A DNA stretch of 64,000 nucleotides from Nipponacmea schrenckii. Taxonomy: Eukaryota > Mollusca > Gastropoda > Lottiidae. The notes beneath the pieces are model-generated. The model had not been told where the DNA came from. It ran no database searches and saw only the letters and a list, made by a program, of their open reading frames with translations. The stretch spans positions 12,042,208 through 12,106,207 of the forward strand of contig CM060203.1 in assembly GCA_030562195.1 (NCBI GenBank), read 5' to 3'. Of this stretch, positions 53,747 to 64,000 are shown piece by piece (position 1 is the stretch's first letter; the number at the start of each line of letters is the position of its first letter). The translations under genes and the position numbers were made by a program.

Positions 53747-56700
53747 CTATGAACCTTCCTCCATAGGTTCTGACTCTTGTTCCACTGAGCTGGAACAAAA
53801 AACAATTATTCTTGAAAACATTTAAAAACTTTTGAACAGTTTCAAATTCAAAACATATATCACTTTTGGTCTACATTTATATAGTGGAACAATTTCCGAT
53901 TCTTTTTCTTGAGTAGACTCATTGACAACTTTTAATATGAAAACTAATCATGTCTAAGCTAAATAAAAATATTTTAACTCACCATTTCTTTTCTTGAACC
54001 ATAGAGAGTGAAGCAAGGGCAGTAACAGTGTCTGCTTCCTCCATTTCACATTTCTGAGCTTCAACCAATGACAGACCTATTGTTCCTAGGTATCGTTTCA
54101 CACATGGCCAGTGACGGGCTAGACAAAGAAAAAAAGAAACATTGAGCTTCATGGAATCCTTGACATTCAAACTAAATTCTCTCATATACAAGTCATTTGC
54201 TAGAAATATGCTAGTATTTGAACAATAGTCCAAGCAGAAACAATACATGTACAGTACAAAAAGAAGACATAACCTACTTTGTATTCTAATTGTGGTTTCT
54301 AGGGTATCTTGTGCTGGTTGAGATGGTTGGCGTCTAAATTCTTCTTCCATTGACTCCAACTGAAACATAATTGACCTCAATAAAGTTCTATTCTATGATG
54401 GATGTGGCAGGGCTGTTGATTTGGTCATATATGCCAGACATGTCCGTTTGTCCGTCTCAAATGACTGATTGGAAATAGAATCCATCAGACATCAAGTGTA
54501 GGTCATTGACTTTTAAAAAAAAAAAAAAATTCTATTGAAACTATGTAAAGTCCACTCAATTTGCCACCAAACACTATCAGCCAATTAATTTAGATGAACT
54601 CAGATGAACTCATATCTCTAAATAATCATGCTGTACAAATATTCATTAACAACACTCTATTAAAAAATTTAAATGTTCAAAAGAACTCTGAAAGTAGAGA
54701 GCAAGAATATAGTGGCTCACCTCATCACCAAGTAAAGCCTTGACACAGGCTGTAGATGATGCACAGATACTGGAAATATCATAACCCCCTTCTAGGCATA
54801 ATACAATCTTCCCTCCTGCTAGTGACATCAACTCTCTTGTCATGTAGCCGAAACCTGAAAAATTATAATATAGTGTATAGTACTCTTTGATCTTCACATT
54901 TTACTTTGTAGGAACTCATGCTGTGAAAAAAAATATGTACAGAGGAAATACATATATACATACTGATTTCATTTTAACTGCAGAAAACATGGTGACCAAC
55001 TTATAAGGCATTTTATTTCAGATGAGCATTTAAAAAAAAAAAAAACTTACAATTTGGACTAACTTCATAACCTCCAAGAGGTGGTGGGTGACCTTTCCCA
55101 GCATCAAAACCTGCCGAAACTAACACGATTTCTGGTCGGAATTCTCGAGCTATTGGCATCACCACAGTTCTGCAAATATCAAACAAGGCAGTTGTCTAGT
55201 AAGAACTAAAATACTTATAAAAACAATTAAATTCATGATGCCATGAGGTTGAGCAGTATCAAAATTTCATTGACAATTTTGTGAAAAAATGAGTTAACTC
55301 CCTTTAACCAATTTTATTCTGGTAATTTTTTCTGAAGTGTTAACAGAAAGTTATTTGAGAGATTCTTAAAGCTGTAGCAGACAGAAGATGCTTGCACCAT
55401 GATGACCATTCAATACAATATTTCTTGAATCTTTCAATATCAATATTTCATGAAAGAGGTGATATGGTAGTCATGGTAATACAAAAACTTACCTAAAAGC
55501 TGCCAGATATTCAGCATCTCTCATTGGTGGATTTAAACTGCCACCAAATGCAATATTCACATTAAATCCCTGCCCACTGTCAGCTCCACATTCATCTGGA
55601 GCACCAGTACCAGGGAAAAAATGTCCGTTGTCATGACGATGAATTGATATGTATAATACATGTGGATTATCATAAAACATTTGTTGTGTCCCGTTTCCAT
55701 GGTGAACATCCTAGAACAATAACAAAGAGCATTCAACTTCTATAATCTTCTTGTCATGACTTTGTATTCAAGAACTTGACAAGTGTTTTACTGTGTAATA
55801 AAAGATTTATTTTCTTCATGTTTTTCTAATATATAATCTGGTACTTGTTAGAGTTTACTGGTACAAAATAAGATCTAAACCTCAACCTACGACATCAAAT
55901 CAACAAGAAGATAATAAATAGGTAACCAATGGAGCAATGCCATACATGAATTTCAGATATACGATTTAATTTTTATTCTAGAAAGGTATCAATATTAACC
56001 TACCCAATCGACAATAAGAACTTTTTGTGTATTACATTTCTCTTTTAACTGTTTGGCAGCTATAGCTATTGAGTTAAAATAACAAAAACCCCTGAAAATA
56101 CAAATTATTTTCAAATATAAGACCATGTATGTTTCCTTTCTTGGCAAAAAATTAGAACATTACTACCAGAAACATAAAATAATCACTAAAATAATATTGA
56201 AAAGGTCCATCTCGGACACTGATAACATCAACTCGCACAATTAAGAAGAAAAAAACAACATTTAATAATCCCTTTAATAAAATGTTGGTTATATTAAAGA
56301 TTTTTAGGATGTTATTTGTACTAAAGGAAGAATAATACTTACATGGGTTGATGAGCTTCAGCATGGTGGCCAGGAGGTCGAACTATAGCTAAACCATTCT
56401 GTAATATAAATATTGAAGATTTAATTTTGATTTTTAGCAAGGTTTAAAACAGCTGTTGATGAGGAATGTATGAGTATATTAAATCATTATGTCAGGTCTT
56501 TTGTGTTTATTATTATATATATGCTACTTTCTTCTCAATACATAATGCACAACAATTGTCTATCAGTGATGGCAGAAACATACAACTTCATTTCATTTCA
56601 ATTCATTCAGTAGAAATAAAAATGAAACATAAGTTTAATAATAACTGCCCTGCAAAAACTATAACTTTACAAGGCATCTTTAAATTTAATTAATTTTGAA

Positions 56701-59700
56701 AGAAAAATAAATATTGGCATCCAATTACAATTTAAAAACCTCATCATCTACTTCACAATAAACCATCTAAATATAAAACAGGTCAGCATGACTTTCTATT
56801 TTAAAGGGATAATAGCCGTTAGAATACACTCGTCCTACGTCTAATATTTGTGTTTAATATTGACTATTGGTTAAATAAGTATGTATCCCACACTTGATGA
56901 ATTTTCAAAAAGCGAGAATAAAACTATATTCAGATTTTTTCAAAAAAGGGAGCAAGCGACGATTCTGTTTGGGAATAACAGTGTCTGGGAAATCAGCGCT
57001 AAAACATCCTTGCAGGAAATCTATATGTTAGAGTTACTTCCCTTTTATAATTACAATTAGTAAATCGCTTAATGGTTGTATTAAGCCTTTAATTATTATC
57101 TACTTGATTTTATGGATTTATCGAATCATTCAGGGATTTGATGTATAGTGATGATGCCAGGTAAGTCCACTGATGGATATATACTGTTATTTGTCAAGTT
57201 TGAGTGAAAGTAAAATTATGTTTCTTCTAACGGCTATTATCCCTTTAATTTTACTTATTAAATCATAGTTCAAGGCAGCTGTCTTGAAATTTAATTAACA
57301 TCTTTTACTTGAAACTTTGAATACTGAATTATCATGGGTTGCTGATTAAGATATATTTTTTTTTTTTTTTTTGCCAGCCATGTTTGAATTCATCTCTAAA
57401 ATGCCCGACACATTTTGCAGCGATCACATGATGAAAATGAAACAAAGTACCGGTAGACTACTCCACTGCCAAATGTCACTGTTTTGCTGTAATGTCTTTT
57501 ATATATCTTAACAGTTTCATGTTCAATTTGTTAAAAAAAAATCAATTTCTGTTCACATTAAAAAATTAATATCAAATTATCTTGATATACTATACTGTAC
57601 CATCTGATCAATATTCAGAAAACTTGTTATTTACAATTACATACATGTATTAGCAAACTTCTTCTATCTCAAAATACTTAGTGGTTAATCTATTTGTGAA
57701 TCTATTTATTTCCATATAAATCTCCAATATCCTGTGATGCCTATTTTAATACTGTATTTTTTAGTAATAGATTTTTTTAGGTGATCATTAAAGATAGCCT
57801 CTTATCTACAAATTGAGAATTTTGTTCTAATTTTAGCAAAGTTTAATTAGATTCCAGAGCGTTAAAACCACACAAAAAAAGTTGAAATTAAATTTTTGTT
57901 TATTTTAAGACGAAAGAGTCTATACTGAATATAAATGAAACCCTATATTTTCAATCTTCAAACTTCTTTAAAGTTTAAATTTAGAATTCTCCCTACAGGA
58001 ACATTCTCCTTTTAATATCATTTATAAAGTTCTATCTTAATATATAAAGTCGGAGCCTTTTCTTTTAATTTTCTATTTAAGAAATATTGAAATAAAACTG
58101 ATCGTCTAATCTATTTCCTTATGGCCACTGGCTATATGACAAATACAGGCTTATTTTAAGACTAAATCATCATAGATAGAAGGCTTTCACATTGACGTAA
58201 TGGTGGTTCAGAAATACCACTATCCGCTCTCCATTATGTACACTGAATTAAAAGAGTAAGCAACAAGTGCCATCATGTGTTCTGAAAGAGTGGGTATGTC
58301 CTGCTTCAAAATCTTTATTATAGCATATTACTGGTAAATTTGTTGAATCATTATCCATGACTTTGAGTAAGAAAATTGAAGGAGAATTTCAGAATCTGTA
58401 AATTTATTCATGATCTTTTAAGTACGAAACATGATTCCCTCATAATTATCTCTTCAAAACTTTCATGACATAATTTACTTTAACACATTTTCAGAAAAAC
58501 CTGGTTTTTAATTTACTGATCAAGTGTACTTGTAATTTTCTGTGCTTTTATTGTATCTGAACTTCATTATATTTGTGCGTGATTATTTCAAACACATGGT
58601 AAAAAGCTTGTGTTTATTGTATGTGAACTGCACATTTGATAGGGTGTGTGTACGTGTGTTTCTATTTTTTTATGCACATTATACAATGTTTATGACAATG
58701 TGCGTAGTGTATATTGTATGTAACTAGTACATTATACATTTGTTCATACAATAACAAATAAATCTCTCTTTTATAATAGTGCTCAACAATTATAGAGCGA
58801 TATAGAAATACCCCTTTTTAAATAGTGCCCAATACATCTATTGTAGAGCTATATAGGAATACCACTGTTAAAATAGTGCTCAATACATCTATTGTAGAGC
58901 TATATAGAAATACCACTGTTAAAACAGTGCTCAAACACATCAAATTATAGAGCTATGTAGAAATACCACTGTTAGAAAATTTCTAAATACATCAATTGTA
59001 GAGCTATAAAGAAATATCAAAACAGAACTTATAACATGCCGTTCCTCATGTGATGGTTGTGAAAGTTAATATTAAAGTATGTGGTCTTACTTGCACACTT
59101 TTTGGCATGTGCTTATTGAATTTTATTCTATTTTGGCAATAAGTATGCACAGCTATTCAATATATGTTTATTTGTGTCTTGTAAATTATGCAATGAAACA
59201 TGTTGAAAAAAACAATATTTTGTGACAAAAAGGCAATTTATCTTTATATTATCTGTAGTATTATATATAATGATTGTAACTATGTAATGTCTCTTTGATA
59301 ATACTATTGAAACATGTAGGAGATAAAATTTTAGTGTCATTTTGTTATTTACTTGATTTATATATTACTGTGCATCAGAAACAACCTACTATATTTATAT
59401 ATGCATGTGCTTCTTTTCATTCCCCCAACACAAGCATGTGCAAGTTGTTTATTTATTTTAAGGTATTTTCTAGTTCCACTGCTCTTATAATAGAAATTTT
59501 GAATCAAGGCCATACACCAACTAGTTTATTTACATAATGGCTAAAGCTGGGGAAAAGTATTTAAATTATAAATGGGATGTTTTCTACTACTCTTTAAATA
59601 TCTTGGAACCATGCCAAGATGTCTGCTACCATGATACAAGTTTAGAATCAATTCATTAATAGTTTGTACCAGGTCCCGTAACCTTTTCTTTTCATTTCTA

Positions 59701-62700
59701 TTTCACGTCAATGATAAACCTCAAGGAATTTATATACCAACAAAACAACGTGTCGCGCTAATTTTAGACTCTGGTATCTGAATAACCAAACCACGGTGTT
59801 GCTAAAACTGAGGAGTGATTGGAAGTTTACCAAAATATTTTTACAAAGTGTAGAATTTTTCTAAATTTAGCCTCAGATTTTGGCTGAAATTTCTGGGTTT
59901 GTTAAAAAGTGAAATGTTACAGATTTGGTGTTGACATTTCTCATTTCAAGTCAGGTAATTCATCAAAAGAACTAAAAAACATTCTGAATTCTTGTTTCTA
60001 AATTTATTTTGTGAATCTGTAGAATAGACATGTTAAGTCAGATAAAGTCTTCAATACAAAAATAAAGTTTTAAATTTAGACTTCAGAATCCAAATTCAGT
60101 TCAACTCTTATCTAAGTATCTCTTATCTTAAAATTTTATTTAAAAAATAGCATGCCATATAGGTTTTGTAATACAATCTAAAATCCCACGATAATCTCAA
60201 GAAAATTGACAGTGACACAAAATAGCTTTCATACTGTGAATCTATAAAAGCTTTAAAAACCAAATTCAGTTCAACTCTTTATCTAAATGAATATTTCTAA
60301 GATTTCGTTTGTAGGTTTTGTGAGATGAAATGGTTGGATTTATACCTCTTACTTTCTGCATGGGCTAATGAAGACAATTCAACTTCAATAGGCTTTCAAT
60401 CAAAGAGCTATAAATCATAAGGGATTAGTTAATTTTTAAGGGAAACTTAACTTATTTAAAGAAGAAAAAAAGAAAATTGAAAACTGATATGAGCCACTAT
60501 ACAAGCTAATCTAATGTATTGAACGAAGAAAATAGAAATATCAATGAATGAAGTTTTACCTCCTACCATTTTATCCTTTTAAAAGATATATTTATAGAAA
60601 GGAAACTCACCTTGAGTTCACCTACAGCAACACGACAAGCTAACTCTGTTACTGAACCAGCAGCCTGCAAATATCAATCAAATATGATGAGTCAAATATA
60701 AAATGAAACAAAACATATCTGTATAAAATCAATATGGCAATACCACACAGAATGCACTGAGAAAATGTTGCTAGGTGGTCTAGTTGCATGAGGATCTGTT
60801 TCAAGGTTTTTTAGTTGAATGAGAACCTGTTGCTAGGTTGATTAGTTGTATGAAAAAATATTGCTCGGTGGTCTAGTAGTATTAGGATCTGTTGCTAGGT
60901 GGTCGAGTAGTATTAGGATCTGGCTAGGTGGTCGAGTAGTATTAGGATCTGTTGCTAGGTGGAATAGTTGTATGAGAAAATATTGCTAGGTGGACTAGTT
61001 GTATGAGAAACTGTAGCTTGGTGGTCGAATTATATGAGGACCTGTTGCTAGGTGGATTAGTTGTTTGATGAAATATTGCTAGGTGGTCTGATTGTATGAG
61101 AAACTGTTGCTTGGTGGTTGAGTTGCATGAAGACCTATTACTACATGTAGGTGGATTAGTTCTTTGATGAAATATTGCTAGGTGGACTAGTTGTATGAGG
61201 ACTTTTTGCTATGTGGATTAGTTGAGTGAGGAATTGTTGCTAGCTGGACTATTTGTATGAGGACTTGTTGCTATGTGGACTAGTTGTATGATGAAATATT
61301 GCTATGTGGACTAGTTGCATGAGGACATGTTGCTTGGTGGACTAGATGTATGATGAAATATTGCTAGGTGGACTAGTTGTATGATGAAATATTGCTAGGT
61401 GGACTAGTTGTATGATGAAATATTGCTTGGTGGACTAGATGTATGATGAAATATTGCTAGGTGGACTAGTTGTATGATGAAATATTGCTAGGTGGACAAG
61501 TTGTATGAGGACTTTTTGCTATGTGGATTAGTTGAATGAGGAATTGTTGCTATGTGGATTAGTTGAATGAGGAATTGTTGCTAGGTGGACTATTTGTATG
61601 AAGACTTGTTGCTAGGAGGACTAGTTGTATGATGAAATATTGCTATTTGGACTAGTTGTATGAGGATCTGTTGCTAGATGGACTAGTTGTATGAGGACTT
61701 GTTGCTAGGTGGATTAGTTGTATGAGGAACTGTTGCTAGGTGGATTAGTTGTATGAGGACCTGTTGCTAGGTGGACTAGTTGTATGAGGACCTGTTGCTA
61801 GGTGGACTATTTGTATGAGACTGTTGCTAGGTGGACTAGTTCTACGAGGACCTGTTGCTAGGTGGACTATTTGTATGATGAAATATTGCTAGGTGGACTA
61901 GTTGTAAGAGGATCTGTTGCTAGATGGACTTGTTGTATGATGAAATATTGCTAGGTGGACTAGTTGTAAGAGGATCTGTTGCTAGATGGACTTGTTGTAT
62001 GATGAAATATTGCTAGGTGGACTAGTTATGTAATTATCTAAATAAGAAATTAGTTAACCAAGTGGCATTAGCTTGACTATCTTGACATCAAATCTGCATA
62101 TTACCCCCAAAAGATCCATGGATTACTTACAATTCTGGCAGCTGTAGAAGTGTGTAAATCATGCCAGACTGTATCTGAGTCTACACCTACTCCTCCACAT
62201 GGCAGCAAACAAAATCTCATTGGTGAAGATTCTATAATTAAAACAACACAACATTTTGACATCCAAAATCATTCTGACAATATTTTGACATACATAAGCT
62301 TTCTGACAATGTCTTAAGACAATTCTTTGATATACATAAACATTCTGACATTCATGTACATTCTGACAAAATTTTGACATACATTAGCTTTCTGACAATG
62401 TCTGAAAACAATACTTTGATATCTGTAAACATTCTTGATATTCATGTATGTTCTATTAATATTATAACAGCCTATAGGCGAAATAAAATCTTGAGTAACC
62501 ATTTAGTCCATGGCAGACTTGATCGAACCCACCCCACCCCTCAACTAACCAATACCCCCACCCCACAACCCCCCAATACATTAGCCCTTCTATAAAATGA
62601 CAGTTCATTTCAGAATGTAGCCTATATTATATTTTTATATTTTAGATATTGAACTACAGGCCTATCATCATTCTTATAATTAATTATATCAAATATGCTT

Positions 62701-64000
62701 TCTTTTTAAATGGGAATTGTAAGGAGAACTTTGTACAGTAGAACCTGCATTCAGAGACCACTCAAGGGAATATTCAAAAACGGTCTCTGAGTGAAGGTGG
62801 CCTCTTAAGAGAGGAACTGCAAAACCATTTCGTTTTGACGTTTTGGAAATCATAGGATCTTACTTTTACTCATACATGTATAGTTTCTACCGCTTTTTCA
62901 TGCGTCTCCTATCTACCGACGGGATACTCTATTTTGTCGTATTTTATTTTCTTTTCTTTTTTCTTTACCAAAGTTCTCACAGTTATTATCGTTTTCAAAG
63001 TCAAAATTCTCTACCTTAAATCAATAAGATATCCTTCTTTACTTGCATTTTAATTGCACGGTAACACGCTTTATTCCATTATCACCTGATTAATATGTTT
63101 TTATAACAACATCCGGTATACCCTACTTTCGCTTTCTGATCAAATTTACGGTAGTCTAAATTTTACCAAAAACGAAATATTGAAGCCTTTACAGCACTTT
63201 TTAATAATTGTCAATATGATGATATCTTTCAATATTAATCAGCAACAAGCTATAAAATTAATCTGTAGAAGATTATCTAATTACCGATAAGCGATAATCT
63301 CATTGAACATCACCGACGCGTGAACTTGATTATTGTTACGGAAGATAATCAAAAGTGTCATGGTGGCTTAATTGAGTTATTTTAATCAATTGGGAGTATA
63401 AATACATGGCCGCTGGTCGCGTAATGAAGGTGGCCGCTTATTAGTCGATAATTACATTGAAAACTCGTAGGGGGGAATTTATTGTGGTCGTTTATTGAAG
63501 GTGGGCTCTTAATAAAGGTGGTCGTATGAGCAGGATATACTGTATATACTTTTTTTCAATATTTCTTTCAGATGATCACTATAAGTCGGTACCGCCAAAT
63601 TATTATCTTGTTTATTTCTATTTACTTACTGAACTAACAGCACTTCGAAATATATAGTTCTTGGTATATGACCTAGGCCAGTGCTTTTTGTGAGAATACT
63701 TTTCTCATATCACCTTAACACCAATAAACATTTTGACAATATTTTGACATTCATGTATTTTCTATTAATATTTTGACACCCATAAATATTTTGACAATAT
63801 TTTGACATTCATGTATTTTCTATTAATATTTTGACACCCATAAATATTCTGACAATATTTTGATATTCATGAATGTTCTTTTAATATTTTGACACCCATA
63901 AACATTCTGACAATATTTGAGATAAGACAACTATGATAAAGGTCAAAACATACCTAACAATTTTTGTCTATTGAGAGGATTGGTACCATATAATGATGTG
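53747..64000 (-). CDS. HDAC4: Class IIa histone deacetylase, C-terminal catalytic part (5' end outside window)
   Basis: Eleven exons give 358 residues in frame: 63954-64000 (cut by window end), 62131-62231, 60611-60664, 56343-56398, 56004-56091, 55493-55710, 55051-55169, 54721-54854, 54278-54359, 53983-54118, 53747-53789. The order matches the HDAC4/5/7/9 catalytic domain: [81 protein letters not shown] and CLEGGYD. The zinc-binding Asp/His/Asp set is present. The tail [18 protein letters not shown] and the acidic end EPMEEGS fit class IIa. The catalytic-loop residue is tyrosine, as in insect and nematode class IIa enzymes, and not the histidine of vertebrate ones. In the family these proteins bind MEF2 and shuttle between nucleus and cytoplasm; the N-terminal regions for this are not in the window. 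HDAC6/10 are less likely because of the tail. Confidence 0.93.
56805..57244. mobile_element. TTAA-flanked MITE (piggyBac- or Kolobok-like)
   Basis: Perfect inverted ends AGGGATAATAGCCGTTAGAA at 56805 and in reverse complement up to 57244 are bordered by TTAA on both sides (56801-56804, 57245-57248). The 440-bp interior is non-coding. TTAA duplication is typical of piggyBac and Kolobok transposases. Confidence 0.85.
58777..59018 (+). repeat. ~50-bp tandem repeat, five copies
   Basis: Units read AATAGTGCTCAATACATCTA, then TTGTAGAGCTATATAGAAAT and ACCACTGTTA, with growing divergence at both ends. It lies in the large HDAC intron. Confidence 0.85.
60765..62030 (+). repeat. 31-bp minisatellite filling an HDAC intron
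   Basis: About 40 copies of TTGCTAGGTGGACTAGTTGT, followed by ATGAGGACCTG or ATGATGAAATA, occupy most of the intron between exons 60611-60664 and 62131-62231. The two tail types alternate irregularly. Confidence 0.95.
62240..62470 (-). repeat. Degenerate repeat cluster (TTTTGACATACAT type)
   Basis: About six imperfect copies of a 25-30-bp motif (TTCTGACAATATTTTGACAT) are found here. Short minus-strand frames through it ([13 protein letters not shown]) are repeat translations. A sister cluster lies at 63711-63920. Confidence 0.7.
62736..63542. mobile_element. Pogo/Tigger-like non-autonomous DNA element
   Basis: The left end CAGTAGAACCTGCATTCAGA and the right end, in reverse complement CAGTATATCCTGCTCATACG, are similar and are flanked by TA (62734-62735, 63543-63544). 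Near the ends it has repeated GAAGGTGGCC-type segments. There is no transposase coding. CAGTAGAACCT-type ends are known from pogo/Tigger elements. It lies in an HDAC intron. Confidence 0.65.
63711..63920 (-). repeat. Degenerate repeat cluster, second
   Basis: Four near-identical copies of ATTTTGACATTCATGTATTT or close variants spaced by TTTTGACACCCATAAA. The motif is shared with the 62240-62470 cluster, on the other side of the pogo-like element. Confidence 0.75.

Larger units (their letters stand above)
56399..60610 (-). other. Large HDAC intron (4.2 kb)
   Basis: It holds a TTAA-flanked MITE (56805-57244) and a small tandem repeat (58777-59018). The rest is AT-rich with no recognised RNA or coding sequence. 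Confidence 0.6.

Overview
The window looks like an animal nuclear genome. Genes are split into many short exons with GT..AG introns, non-coding DNA is AT-rich, and minisatellites and small DNA transposons are abundant. Protein content (Boule, peroxisomal bifunctional enzyme, NOP58, a SOCS6/7-type adaptor, a class IIa histone deacetylase) is bilaterian. The invertebrate-type HDAC active site and the style of the tRNA-derived SINE suggest a lophotrochozoan, most likely a mollusc; that placement is inference.

Layout. 752-7216 (minus): boule, a DAZ-family RNA-binding protein in 10 exons. 8706-15128: a 6.4-kb block bounded by inverted palindromic ends and filled with about 90 copies of a 59-bp repeat that flips orientation near 10535. 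15513-21702 (plus): EHHADH in 18 exons, ending in a PTS1 tripeptide. 23217-30841 (minus): NOP58 in 15 exons, converging on EHHADH. 32367-37827 (plus): a SOCS7-like SH2/SOCS-box gene divergent from NOP58. 39386-51096: two tandem direct copies of a roughly 5.8-kb segment, each with an 82-bp satellite array. 53747-64000 (minus): the C-terminal catalytic half of a class IIa HDAC, whose 5' part lies beyond the window.

The most interesting content is not protein coding. NOP58 encodes a core protein of box C/D snoRNPs, and its introns carry at least five box C/D snoRNA candidates plus one decayed copy. Two have perfect terminal stems and a guide for the 18S segment that human SNORD70, also hosted by NOP58, is reported to guide. 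The others form a ~120-nt family whose D-box guide matches 28S rRNA. They sit 84-97 nt upstream of 3' splice sites. The gene for the snoRNP protein therefore appears to host its RNA partners, as in vertebrates.

Other points: an apparent one-base frameshift in NOP58 exon 11; an EHHADH exon end and splice donor copied in tandem into the following intron; nested transposons inside a SINE; and a transposon insertion in only one copy of the segmental duplication, with the empty site kept in the other. All gene models come from reading splice sites and frames by eye; no alignment or search was run.
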